Below are positions 54,272-64,000 of a stretch of DNA of 64,000 bases, piece after piece. This DNA is from Diplodia intermedia (Eukaryota; Ascomycota; Dothideomycetes; Botryosphaeriales; Botryosphaeriaceae). The first letter of the stretch is position 1; every line of letters starts with the position of its first letter. The notes beneath the pieces were generated by a model that was given only the letters and a program-made list of their open reading frames with translations, did not search any database and was not told the DNA's origin. The translations under genes and the position numbers were made by a program. The stretch spans positions 124,001 to 188,000 of the forward strand of contig JAKEKT010000030.1 in assembly GCA_021495925.1 (NCBI GenBank), written 5' to 3'.

Positions 54272-54910
54272 ATGAGAGTAGACAGTGCTAGAATGGAAAT
54301 GACAACCGCCAAGAACACCCAATCCCCCACCGACATGCCCGAATTCCTGTGGAAGCGAGCACTGGGTCAAGCTGATGATGATTTGAGGAGGACTCTGCTT
54401 TCTGCAAAAACAAACAGGCGCGACATTCTCAAGGCCGTGCGCAAAGTGGTCCAGGAGAAAAGAAACCAGTCTCTTTGGAGATTCTGGACTTACGAGGCGA
54501 CCGTGAAGGACGTCGTCGTCGTTCGTGATCTCCTCGAGAAGATTTTATGTGGGTTGGATCTCATTCAAGCGAACGCTGGGCTGAGCCCCCAAGACTTCTC
54601 GGGGGATTTGCAAGCAGCACGGCAGCTCATATGGTCTCCATTCTGGTGCCTTTTGTGGAAGACCGTTGAAGATGCCCAGGTTTTCGGAGAAATGGTCGAC
54701 GACTTAGCGTGTGCCCTCTCTTTACTGGTGAGATACCAGGTTTTGGAAACGGAACCACTGTCGCAAGCGAATAAGGATACGCCAAGTTCTGATGGCGCAA
54801 TACTATCTGTCTATCATGCAGCTTACAACATACTCGCCCATTACATCCGATCTGGCAATAAAGATCGCCTGCAGATGGTTCTGGAGCTCAATTGGACACG
54901 CATAAATTGA
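54272..54910 (+). CDS. Truncated fungal STAND (NLR-like) N-terminal domain, DUF7708-like
   Basis: Frame of 212 aa from the Met at 54272; the same frame is open further upstream to 54095. The sequence follows the pattern of the DUF7708 domain found at the N-terminus of fungal NACHT/ankyrin STAND proteins: FLWKRALGQADDDLRRTL, then a basic helix (AVRKVVQEKRNQSLWRFWTY), VVVVRDLLEKILCGLDLIQ, then LIWSPFWCLLWKTVEDAQVF and GEMVDDLACALSLLVRYQ. In full-length proteins a NACHT domain with a P-loop and repeats follow. Here a stop comes soon after the domain, and no P-loop is seen before the 5S gene. It is either a stand-alone domain protein or the 5' end of a broken gene. STAND proteins work in fungal non-self recognition. 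Confidence 0.6.
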   Translation: MRVDSARMEMTTAKNTQSPTDMPEFLWKRALGQADDDLRRTLLSAKTNRRDILKAVRKVVQEKRNQSLWRFWTYEATVKDVVVVRDLLEKILCGLDLIQANAGLSPQDFSGDLQAARQLIWSPFWCLLWKTVEDAQVFGEMVDDLACALSLLVRYQVLETEPLSQANKDTPSSDGAILSVYHAAYNILAHYIRSGNKDRLQMVLELNWTRIN

Positions 54911-55283
54911 GGGAGAAGCCGTACCAGACAGATTCAAATGCGAAAGCCGCCATTGGACAGAAACATCACTCGAGCATCCCCACAGGATCCTTGTATTTGA
55001 GGAGTGCAGCATCAGAGACTGTTCATGAAGTCCGCATCCCGGACGACTTGGCGTCCAGCCTGCGTCAATGGGGATTTGTTGCGCTTCTGAAAGCTGATGA
55101 AGACCACTATATACCTGATACTCGATTCAAACTGCTTAAGTCGGAAGGCTTCCATTCCTGGTGGGAACCCAGCACGTCATGTACGCACGCATTTCTAAAA
55201 ACGGGATTCTCAACCGGCATTGCACAGCCAGTCAACAGTCTGTCAACTTGCATTCATAAAGCAAATAATCAACAGTCATTGCC
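54911..55283. other. Flank between STAND fragment and 5S gene
   Basis: An open plus-strand frame (54892-55311) runs through here but overlaps the 5S gene and has no recognisable domain; it may be decayed coding sequence. The last 42 bases hold the 5S upstream element. Confidence 0.35.
55242..55258 (+). promoter_or_regulatory. Upstream element of the 5S rRNA gene
   Basis: GTCAACTTGCATTCATA, 26-42 bases before the 5S start at 55284. The identical 17-mer precedes the minus-strand 5S copy near 9.2 kb at 25-41 bases. Bases between element and gene differ, so the 17-mer appears selectively kept. Confidence 0.7.
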
Positions 55284-55402
55284 ACGTACGACCATAGGTC
55301 GCAGAATATAGGGCTTCCCGTCCGCTCAGCCGTACTCAAGCTGCGAACCGGCCGATTAGTACTCAAGTGGGTGACCATTGGGGAATCCCGGCTGTTGTAC
55401 GT
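55284..55402 (+). rRNA. 5S ribosomal RNA, single dispersed gene
   Basis: 119 nt, the normal length. It starts ACGTACGACCATAGGTCGCA, has the conserved GGGCTTCCCGTCCGCTCAGC block and ends GGCTGTTGTACGT. The ends pair to form helix I (ACGTACGAC with GTTGTACGT), and CGCAG pairs with CTGCG in helix II. TTTT follows directly as RNA polymerase III terminator. Dispersed 5S genes are usual in Pezizomycotina. This sequence variant differs from the common fungal 5S in helix II by compensated changes, which suggests a distinct but functional isotype. Confidence 0.95.
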
Positions 55403-56519
55403 TTTGCAATTTTTTTGTTGGCCTGTGCGCACCCTCTTCTTTTGCAAATCCTCCTTCTTTTTGCACGAGCTGCATCACACACTCTTAACTACATACGCCC
55501 TGATCAGAAGAATGCATGCTGACGTCGTGTTGCGGCGAAGATAGGGGTGGGTAGGTAGGTGAGTGAAGTTACGGTTTGTGTGCTTGTGAATGCTGCTGCT
55601 GGAATGGTTTGATGCTGTTGTCGACTTGCTCTCTTACATCTCTTTGATATATGCAATGGCACCTACACGGGTCAGCAACCTTACCAACGACCCCGACATC
55701 GACCTCGCCGAGGACCGTATCGGCGGCGTCCTCCACCGCGCTCTCCGACAACCCGACTGCACCGACGACTTCATCACCTGGCTCCTCGAGCGGGGCGCCA
55801 ATCCGAACGCGGTACGTAGACCCTGGCTTCCAGCGGCATGTCTTGATCTACGCCACGGCCCACGGCCCCAACGGCTCGATGCCCATTACCAAAAGCCTCC
55901 TCCGAATACACCGACGACTGCGTCTTGTCGGCGCATGGATCGGTCTGTGCCCGTGCCGATGGCGTAGTCGAGCTACGAGTAGACTGCTATCGAGCTGGTG
56001 CTACCGGCTGAGGATGCGGAGCAGGTGAGCCAGCCGTCCGCTCGAGGGTTCGTGAGAGCATATGCGTCGTTCCAGTCGAAAGGGTCGGCTGCGGAGGCAA
56101 ACCGAGCTGTCTTTTGTTTGCAGCATCTACTCGAAGTGAAGTGATCTCATTGTATTGGGATTACGGCAAAAGGTGCCACCAGGAAAAAGAAGAGCGTGTA
56201 CGCAGCAAAGGCATAGAAGTAGCTGTCTACTTCCCATGGGCTGCTGAGCTCCTGCGACGCTCAAAGAACAAGTACTCAGATATCCTTTCCCGTCCTTCAC
56301 ACGAGCTGCCCAAACCTCCACACAACAACCTTTCTCCCCGCAAACAATCACCTCAAAACACCCTCACCGCCTTCCCCGGATTTACTCAGCACACCCTCTC
56401 CACCACGCCCTCCTCCTCAAACACCCTCCTCATATCCTCGCCTCCCTGCGTAAAATGCGTCCACGCCTCATAACGCACCAATCCGCCCCGATCCCCCCGC
56501 CCCATCCTCGCCCCCTGCC
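55403..56519. other. Decayed sequence with an ankyrin-like scrap
   Basis: Around 55650-55810 a plus-strand frame reads like the edge of an ankyrin repeat protein (GGVLHRALRQPD, FITWLLERGANPNAV), then degenerates. Further frames (55651-56473) show no domain. This probably represents eroded accessory genes. Confidence 0.4.
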
Positions 56520-56827
56520 TGCCTGCCATCCATCGTAACCTGCAGCGCGTCCTCTCCACCAGAATGGCCGAGCCGGCGGTCAAGGTGTGTCGGAGCATCG
56601 AGTACCTGATGCAAGACGACATGAAGCTGTTCGGGCCGGCTTCTGCTATCTTCCCGCTGCAGGTAGCGTATGGTGTGTTGAGTGGTGATCGTTGGCGGGG
56701 GGATGCGCGGGAGGTTCGGCGCTGCAGGGGGTTGTTTGAGCGGATTCGGAGGAAGGGGTATCAGGTGAGGAAGTATCTTCCGGTCGATGGTGTGGAATCG
56801 GTAGGCTTCCAATTGAATATGGCCTAG
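56520..56827 (+). pseudogene. C-terminal fragment of a fungal-specific transcription factor
   Basis: The frame IHRNLQRVLSTRMAEPAVKV followed by CRSIEYLMQDDMKLFGPASA, IFPLQVAYGVLSGDRW and RGLFERIRRKGYQVRKYL matches the C-terminal part of PF11951-type regulators (compare AMEICRSFEYLLET in the 20.1-kb gene). No zinc cluster or middle domain lies upstream, so this is a fragment. Confidence 0.55.
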
Positions 56828-56982
56828 TAAGTGGGGAGCTCTGTTAGCATCACCTGGCACCAACCCGGGGGAACTTGCACACCTTATTCGCATAGCTGAC
56901 TCGAGCCTCAGCTCTTCACCATACCCTCATCCAATAGCACCAGTGAGACGCATACATAACGAAAGCCCAGATCGAAACCGCA

Positions 56983-59361
56983 TCACCACGACGGATCACC
57001 CCCCTCAAAGTCCAAGTCCAACGGCATCGCGTCCAACGTATTCGCCAACTCCAACGCGCTCGCCATCGGCCAGTCCCAAACATTCCACTGCAGCTGCTCC
57101 GCTGGCAACAACTCCTCCAGCAGGCTCCTCGGCCGGGTTTCCGGGGCGGCGGCAGCGGCAGCCTTCTCCCGTTCGCGCGCCCTATCCCCAAACGTCCTCA
57201 CCCGCAGCATATCCAACACATCCGCGCACCTCCTCACGCTCTCCTCGCCATCCCCACCACCACCACCACAGCTCGCCCCCGCCAACCGCCTCAACACCTC
57301 CGCACACCTCACCACCGCCCCCTCGTCCCCCCCACCACCACCATCCACATCCCCGTCGCCGCCATCAACAACACCCACCCCGTTCCACCGCGCAAACAAC
57401 ACCGTCAACCCCGCCTGCCACAGCATGTGCAAGCCATTCGGATACAGCAGGACCGCCGTAACAGCGCTCTGCCGTCGTTCATCGTCGTCGACCTGCACCG
57501 CCGCCGCCGCCGCCGCCGCCATCCCGTCGTCGTCGTTGCCGTTGCCGATATCGACGCTCGACGACGTCGACGCTTCCTCGTCCAGCAACCGAATCAGCGC
57601 GACCGACGCGCGCCCGCACGCCAGCAGGCTGGCGGCGAACTGCGGATGCGGCGCGGTGAAGGCGAGGGCGGGGCGGTGGACGAGGACGGTGGCGTTGCAG
57701 AGGGCGGCGCGGAGGAAGGTGGTGGGGAGGGGCGAGAAGCCTGTTCGCGACGTTGACCGAGGGGTTGCTGCTGCCGCCGATGGGTGCGGCTCGCCGCCAC
57801 CACCACCAAGACCGGCAGAGGGGCGGGGCGGGGGCGATGATGATGATGAGGAGCGGTGGGAAAGCAGAAGCGGCGCCAAACAGCGCTGCTCCCACACATC
57901 CAAGTCCGCCTGCAGCCGGGCGATCTTGGCGGGCGCGCCGCCGCGGCGGCGGGTCGTCGTGTACAGCAGCTCGAGCGCGTCGCCGACGACGGCGGCGAGC
58001 CTGAACAGCGCGATGGCCGGGTCGACGGCGCTGCGTTCGCCGGGCAGCGGGAAGTAGTGCATCTCCTGTCCCTCTCCCCCCCACTCCACCCTCGTCGCCA
58101 TGTCCGCGTCGACGTCCCGGTCCCGCACCAGCCGCGGCAGCCCGTGCCACGCCGCCGCGAACGCGTCCAGCGCGTACACGCACCACCACGCGCGCCGCCG
58201 CAGCTCCGCCGCGGCCGGGTCGAAGAGCTTGAAGCGGGCCGAGTGCCGGTGCAGGCCGAGCGTCTGCGCCAGCCGCACGGCGGCGCCGCCGAGGTGCGAG
58301 GCCGCGGGGTGGCGCGACGACAGCTGCAGGTAGAGCTGCGCGAGGACGAGGGCCTGCAGGGCGGGGAGGGAGGAGGAGGAGGAGCCCGGGAGGCGGGCGG
58401 CGAGGGCGCCGGCGGTGGAGGCGGCGGCGTAGTAGGCGTCGGAGAGGCAGAGGGGGTGGTGGTGGTGGTGGGCGTGTTGTGGGTTGCTGCAGGGCGTGTT
58501 GATGGTGCCGAGGGCGAGGAGGAGGAGGGTTTGGTGGATGGTGCAGAGCTGGTCGCCGTCGTTGTCGGCGGCCGGGTTGCGGAGGAGGGAGCGGAAGGCG
58601 GCGAGGGTGGAGGGCTTGTGGACGATGGGGTAGAGGGGCGTCCAGCGGTCGATGGCCCGGGCGATGATCTGCTCGGCGTCGGGCGGGAATTGCGCGATGT
58701 AGCTGGCGGCGAGGTGGGGGGAGGGGGCCGGCGGCGGGGCGTTGGAGAGGCTGTTTAGGTACAGGCTGTACACGCCGCTGGGTAGGGACTCGGGGTGGAT
58801 GTTGAGCATTTGCAGCTTTTGCTCGGCCTGGCTGATGAAGTGCACGCCGGTGGAAGAGCCGGCGAACATGGGGACCTGTTGGTCGTTCAGAACGAGGCGA
58901 CCCATGTGGCCGATGACAGGCTCGGAGACGGGGGCTTTCGCTGAATCCGGCTGACTCCATGCTGGCGTTGGCCATGTTGAGGAAGGGTCCCTGTTATTCC
59001 TCTGAGGTGCAGCCGTTCGTGTGGCCGAGACAGAAGTCCTCTCTCCAGCAGCTTCGTCTTCGTAGAAGCTGCATGTTTTTGGTCAGACTGAACGAGCGAA
59101 GGCAGAGCCGAGCACGCCATACCTTTTGCGCTTTCTTTTCCTCTGGAGTCTTGCCGTTCTCACGCAGGGCACGTTGGCCGCAACGCATCGAGTACACTGA
59201 TCGGGTTCAGCTGCGGAATCAATGGTGGCGTGTAGTGCCTCACCTTCTCACCATGGCCATGGCACCTCACCTTCTTCCTGAAAGCGACACGTCAGTCTTA
59301 GATGCATGAGGTGGAAGCAAATGGACATACCGGCGGCAACGATCACTGCAGCCCTAGCCAT
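56983..59361 (-). CDS. Fungal transcription factor (PF04082-type) with partial Zn2Cys6 cluster
   Basis: Exons 59361-59331, 59210-59123 and 59068-56983 give 734 aa in frame. The large exon contains the fungal-specific TF domain: IIARAIDRWTPLYPIVHKPS, HQTLLLLALGTI, LAQTLGLHRHSARFKLFDPA, then ELRRRAWWCVYALDAFAAAW and HGLPRLVRDRDVD, which are hallmark blocks. A family-typical segment (SEPVIGHMGRLVLNDQQVPM) links to it. Exon 2 encodes the second half of a binuclear cluster and a basic tail (DQCTRCVAANVPCVRTARLQ, then RKRKR): C16, C19, C26. The first three cysteines are missing in my model. Either another 5' exon exists or the DNA-binding domain is damaged. Long Ser, Ala and Gly runs occur in the C-terminal half. 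Confidence 0.8.
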
Positions 59362-59924
59362 CAGCGCTGTCTGTACCCCGCACTACCATCAGCTTGCCAG
59401 CATACCAAACCTGCCCGAGAGCCGAAGCATCAGAGGAAACCGGCGTGCTCATGCCTCGCGACACTCAGCGCCCATGCTCAGACCACAGTGTCGTGTGATG
59501 ACGGTAGGGAAGGGTGGAGAAAAGACGGTGCGAATTGGTGGCCGATTGAATCCACCATGGTCCGTGCGTGCTAAGTACCAACGCTAAACTCTATCCGTCT
59601 CATCCATCTACTTGGCCGATATATTGTCGCGGACCGCGTCGTTTCCAACTATCTATTAACGATGATCAGCAAGAGCAAACTCAGGTATCCCTGATTGAGC
59701 AGGCGCCGTCCCCGCTTCTCGATCACGCATGTTTCACCGACGATCAAGAAGTGCAACACCATCACCAATTAACGGGAGAGGTCCACACACTTGCTTGCTT
59801 AAATTCCCGAGAGCGCCGGACGCCTTTCGTCTATATCTCAATGCAGTCTATCGTTCCCATCTCGCCTCTATCCACCACAGTCTCAACCCCCAGGCCTCAC
59901 CAAGCCCGGGGCGAATTCAAATCG
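59362..59924. other. Intergenic, nothing recognised
   Basis: Promoter side of the transcription-factor gene and 3' flank of the TRK gene. A missing 5' exon with the first half of the zinc cluster could in principle lie here, but I found no CxxC-x6-C pattern. Confidence 0.35.
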
Positions 59925-62340
59925 TCAGCTCGTATAGGCACGCTTGATCTTCTCGCCTCCTCCTACTCCTTCCCCACCACCCTTCGCCCAGCCCTCCACC
60001 TCAGCGCCACCCCCACCCCTTCCGTCCAGCTTCCCCCCACCATCGCCATCACCACCACCACGCAGCACATCCCCGGGCAACACAATCGCGCGATCCAGCG
60101 CATACGGCAACCCGCGATGCCTACCGCGAATCATCATGGCGCAAATAACCAGCTTACTAAACGTCGAGAACTGCCCACTCAAACTCGTCATCACCGTCGG
60201 GTAACCCAGACTCAACCCGACATTCGCATACGCCGACACGACCTCGAACAAGATGGAAAAAATCTGAAACGCGGGGTCCGCGGGGTCGGCGACGCGGTCG
60301 GCCTCAGCAACAGTAATACAAAAAACGCCGACCGAGATGTACCACAGGTCGAAGCCGAGCTGGTTGCGCAGGTGGTGCCGCAGGTACGACGCCGTGCTGC
60401 CGTCGTCGAAATCGGATTCGGGGGCGCGCAGGCTCAGCGACTGCTCCTCGTACGTGTTGGACGCCCGCACCGACATGGCGAGCGGGAACACGGAGATGTA
60501 CATCATGACGACCAGGCTGAACTGCACGGCGGGGTGCACGGCGGCGAGGTTGAAGGCGGCGGTGCCCGTGTGCCGCGCGGACGCGGCCTGGTAGAGGGCG
60601 GCGAGCACGCGCGCGCCGCCGCCGCCGAGGGTCGCGGGTGGGAAGGCGGATGCGTTGTGCAGGTCGAGCACGACGATGAGGAGGGTGTCGACGGCGTTGA
60701 GGGCGACGAGGGTCCCGAAGAGGATCCAGGTCGTGCGCGCGGGGAAGAGGAGCGTGTAGCAGCGCCGCGGGTGGTCGAGCAGGAAGCGGAGCGGCGCCTG
60801 GGTGGATGAGTGGCGGGGGACCAGCTTGGAGAATGTCCAGATGAGGAGCCGCAGCAGGATCGGGTAGCAGGTGTTGCCGGCGTACGCGAGGAAGGTCATG
60901 ACGAGCAGCGGGAAGGTCGCGTCTTGGAAGCTTATCATCGAGTCGGGCGTGAGGGTGAAGCCGAGGTTGCTGATCATGGTCTGCGCCGAGTAGATGCCCC
61001 TGGGATGTGGGATTAGAGGCGGTGCGGGTGTGGACGGCCGGAGGGGGGGGATCGTTGCTCACCACCATGTCTGGTCTTGGCCGCATTCTGCCAGATAGTC
61101 GCGGTATTTGCTGTTTGCTGTCTGGATCCAGCCCGCGAGGCAGATGGCACCGAACAGGTGAAGACCGAAGAAGTATCCTGGACACGTCAGTTCTCACTCC
61201 AGTCACACGACACAGACCGGATTCGTACCGGTGACAATCTTGAGCAGCAACTTCAGGCTGCGGTACTCGATCCCGCCCAACTGCTCCCGGTCCTCGGCAG
61301 ACAGGTTGTAAAACTGCGAGTTCCTCCCAATGGTAGCTTCCCTCGACAGGTACGGCGCAGCATTCGACATTGACGAACGCGAGACAGACGCAGACCGACG
61401 CGAATGGGAAGATTTCCGAGCCGTGGGATCTGCACCGAGCACAAACATGGACGAGGCAACATTCTCAATCGATAAAGCGGACGGCATGCTCGGCCCAGGC
61501 CGCGTGCGGCGCCGGGTCAGTCCTCCGTTGGCGGGCACTTCGGAGCTCGAGACGCGAGTGATCTTGTCAATATCGTCGCCATCCTCATCGCTCAGCACGT
61601 CGACATTCGCTTCCTCGAGCGGCTGGCCGCGCTCTCGTTCGCGGGGAGATGGCACGCGCAACGCTTTCTGCTGGCTCGGCGGCGGGCGTGTTCCTTCAGC
61701 GAAAGCAATTGCGGTGGTAGTACTAGCGCGCTTCTGAGTGTTCGATTCTTCGGGATGTTGCAGCTCGCCTTCGGGATCGCGTCCAGCTGCAGTATCAGAT
61801 CCGGTTGCGACGGGGGGTTTCTCCGAGATCGGTCGCCCTCTCGAGCGATTCACTTGGGCCTCGACATCTTTTTCCACCGCCGTCGATTGCGTGTCGGCGG
61901 GGCTGGGATGCAGCAGAGTCGGCGCAACCTCCTTCAACCGTTTCTCGAACCAGTGCAGGCGGACGATGACGACGATGATATTGATGAAGCCGAGATTGGT
62001 GACGATGGGGAGGAAGTAGATGACCAGCTGCTGGTAGGTCTTGAGGGCGTTGACATCGACACTACATTCGAGTCGGTGTTAGTTCGCGCTGCGCAGAGCA
62101 CTGGAAGTGTGTTCCTACGTATTCAGTCCTGATTCGGTCGTGGCGCTCACGCCGAAAAAGTAGGCGTCAACAGCTCTGAGGTTTCCGTAGGGATAGATGA
62201 CGATGAAGCCGACTATCCCTGCCAAAACGATGTAGGCGTCTGCAAGGAGGGTTAGGAATGACTTGACTGTACTTGCGCATTTCAGCGCAGGTGGTAACTT
62301 AACAATGCAGCGTTACGAAATTTAACGGCGGCTTCCACAT
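59925..62340 (-). CDS. TRK1: TRK-family potassium transporter
   Basis: High-affinity plasma-membrane K+ uptake system (Trk/Ktr/HKT superfamily). Exons 62340-62304, 62239-62119, 62061-61229, 61177-61063 and 60999-59925 give 726 aa. Opening MWKPPLNFVTLHYAYIVLAG. First pore: YFFGVSATTESGLNT with the filter glycine. LPIVTNLGFINIIVVIVRLH follows, then a long hydrophilic Ser/Arg/Glu loop (about 105-290), as in fungal Trk1. Then REATIGRNSQFYNLSAEDRE and GGIEYRSLKLLL. Later pores: SAQTMISNLGFTLTPDSMIS, TFLAYAGNTCYPILLRLLIW and EVVSAYANVGLSLGYPTVMT. The motif MMIRGRHRGLPYALDRAIVL is diagnostic. The first exon is only 37 nt. The Gly-rich C-terminal tail is variable. Confidence 0.94.
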
Positions 62341-63395
62341 TTTCGAAGGCGGTTGCGAGGTATTTGCTGCGCGTGGATTGGATAGGCTGGAGTTTCACTG
62401 AGGGATTTGGGGGTATATGCCGCACTCGACGAAGGTCGGGGAAAGTCAGATATTTAACCACTGTCAACCGCGAGTAAATAACTCGTCAGCTGGGCTTCTT
62501 GGCGTCGTAATCTTCAAGGCCGTCCGCCATCTCGCATATAAATCCCGCATCCGCATGGGGGATGGCGTGCAGCCGCGTCACGTGAAGAGACCGGTCAGCA
62601 CGACTTAATAGCTACCACAAGACCAAACATGCCTATCAGAACAATGATCCCCGGGGTAAGCGGTGTGTTTGATCGTCGGGAGTGTGTGATGCGCCGAAGG
62701 ATGGCTCGAAAAGTAGATTCGTCGAGGACGAATTGCTATCAAAGCTGCCCGGCAATCGGAAGCGAACGATGACGGCAACGCCATTCTGCCAGGCCTAGAG
62801 CAAAATGCTAGATATTTTACTCGAAGTCGGGCAATGATGACGCATAAGACGCTAGGAGCGATCCGGAGGCGATGAGCGAGTAGTAGTAGCAAGCCATTAA
62901 CACTTTAGTGTGAGACATTGCATGTATAGGGAGCAATAATAATGGCGCAAGCAGCCGATCAACTACACTAAGGCGAATCCTTGCAGAATTTCGGGACGGA
63001 TGCCGAGGCTTCAAGTTTACATATGTGTAAGGTCTGTAGCAATCATATGACTTGTTTGGGCTGTGTTCGTTCCACCCATGCGCGGCGTATAATCCGTCAT
63101 TCTCGTACGTGTTAGTCGATGTAGTGATCATGGGAGAAAAACAGGAAGATGCATTCCCCAACTATTCCGTATGCAACGCGATCAAACCAAGGCAAACAAG
63201 GCGACGATCTTGCCCTTCTCGGTAAAGTCGCGATTCTTATCCCGCTATCCCGCTGTATCCCGAACACTCTCCACCACGGCGAAAGACGACCGACCGACTA
63301 CAAAAATCAGACCCCATCCTGCGCTTTCCAAATGGATTCTCGAGCCTCAATCCGTAGCAGAGCCTTCGTCCCCGCCGTGACCTGACCCATCCACC
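62341..63395. other. Intergenic between divergent TRK and lyase genes
   Basis: 1.05 kb with no credible coding frame. Serves as promoter region for both outward-facing genes. Confidence 0.45.
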
Positions 63396-64000
63396 ATGTT
63401 CGACTCCAAGCTGTTCGGCAACATCTTCGGCACCGACGAGATCAGGCAATGCTTCTCCGAGCGCACCTACGTCGCCAACCTCATCGAGGCCGAGTGCGCC
63501 CTCGCCCGCGCCGAGAGCGACGAGGGCGTCGTGCCGGCCGCCGCCGCCGCCGCCATCCGCGAGCACAGCGACGCGTCCAAGATCGACTGGGACCTGCTGG
63601 CCGCGCGGACCGAGATCGTGGGCTACCCCGTGCTGCCGCTGGTGGAGCAGATGTCCAAATGGGTGCCGGAGGAGCACTGTAAGGCGAGAAACCACGCGCA
63701 TGGCTGAACCCCCGCCTGCTGACCACCACCACCACCACCACAGCCGGCTACATCCACTGGGGCGCCACGACGCAGGACATCATGGACCTCGCCACGGTGC
63801 TCCAGATGCGCGCCGGGCTGGCCGTCGTGTCGCGGCAGCTCGCGTCGCTCGCCGCCACGCTCGCCCGCATGGCCGCGCGCTACCGCGACGTGCCCATGGC
63901 CGGCCGCACCCACCTGCAGCACGCGCTGCCCATCACCTTCGGCTACAAGTGCGCCGTGTGGCTGTCGTCGGTGCGGCGGCACGAGGCGCGGCTAGCATCG
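63396..64000 (+). CDS. Fumarase/adenylosuccinate lyase superfamily enzyme, 3-carboxy-muconate cycloisomerase-like (partial)
   Basis: Exons 63396-63678 and 63744 to the window end (about 180 residues; the gene continues beyond). N-terminal helices (LFGNIFGTDEIRQCFSERTY, VANLIEAECALARAES) and the superfamily block HWGATTQDIMD, followed by GRTHLQHALPITFGYK, match bacterial-type 3-carboxy-cis,cis-muconate cycloisomerase/adenylosuccinate lyase-like proteins (PcaB group). The HWGATTQD and GRTHLQHA histidines are catalytic-site residues in the family. The signature sequence near the C-terminus is outside the window, so the exact reaction (protocatechuate degradation or another lyase) is open. The 65-nt intron ends in a CACCACCACAG acceptor. 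Confidence 0.85.

Noticed and set aside
57479..58975. Long Pro/Arg-rich antisense and shifted frames over the second transcription factor
   Set aside because: GC-rich shadows of the real exon; composition biased, no domains.
1..64000. CRISPR array, prokaryotic operons or ribosome-binding sites
   Set aside because: The window is eukaryotic: spliceosomal introns throughout, and no spaced repeat array.

Overview
The window is nuclear DNA of a filamentous ascomycete (Pezizomycotina). The evidence is many short introns (about 50-100 nt, GTNNGT donors, CTRAC-like branch sites, YAG acceptors), Zn2Cys6 regulators with fungal-only domains, HET and fungal-STAND (DUF7708-like) remnants, a fungal Mediator Med1, a TRK potassium transporter, and 5S rRNA genes dispersed singly instead of sitting in the rDNA. 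I cannot name the species. Genes below were assembled by hand from reading frames plus splice signals; lengths are for the spliced frame and were checked to stay in frame.

Layout. 0-7 kb is housekeeping: RACK1/Cpc2 (a U24 C/D snoRNA lies in its third intron), convergent with a peroxisomal dienoyl-CoA isomerase, which is divergent from Mediator Med1. 7-9.2 kb is decayed accessory sequence: a frame-disrupted HET fragment, a 105-bp direct repeat and a 5S rRNA copy with a 7-nt deletion. 9.7-17.1 kb carries a secreted beta-lactamase-fold protein that has lost its catalytic residues, an RNase H protein with an extra C-terminal domain, a DUF3176 membrane-protein remnant and a sugar/maltose O-acetyltransferase. 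17-29 kb is gene-sparse: a Zn2Cys6 regulator, a small secreted protein with a minisatellite just upstream, and a sugar transporter with 11 exons. 29-45.7 kb is a dense housekeeping block: tRNA-Ser(AGA), IPI1 (60S biogenesis) divergent from a roadblock dynein light chain, a DUF1348 protein, a GT8 glycosyltransferase, a peroxisomal peroxiredoxin, Rab escort protein (with a second, apparently undescribed intronic C/D snoRNA), an ankyrin-BTB protein, and a NIMA kinase. 45.7-49.8 kb holds only simple repeats. 49.8-52 kb is an amino-acid permease with one non-AG splice acceptor. 53-57 kb is a second accessory patch: a Cys/His-rich small protein, a truncated STAND N-terminal domain, an intact 5S rRNA gene, ankyrin-like and transcription-factor scraps. 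57-64 kb has a second fungal transcription factor, the TRK transporter, and the 5' end of a fumarase/adenylosuccinate-lyase superfamily enzyme.

The most interesting signals are RNA-level: the REP-intron snoRNA candidate (C box, D box, 6-bp terminal stem, 11-nt guide that appears to match 18S rRNA) and a 17-bp upstream element shared at the same distance by two unlinked 5S copies that otherwise lie in decayed regions.
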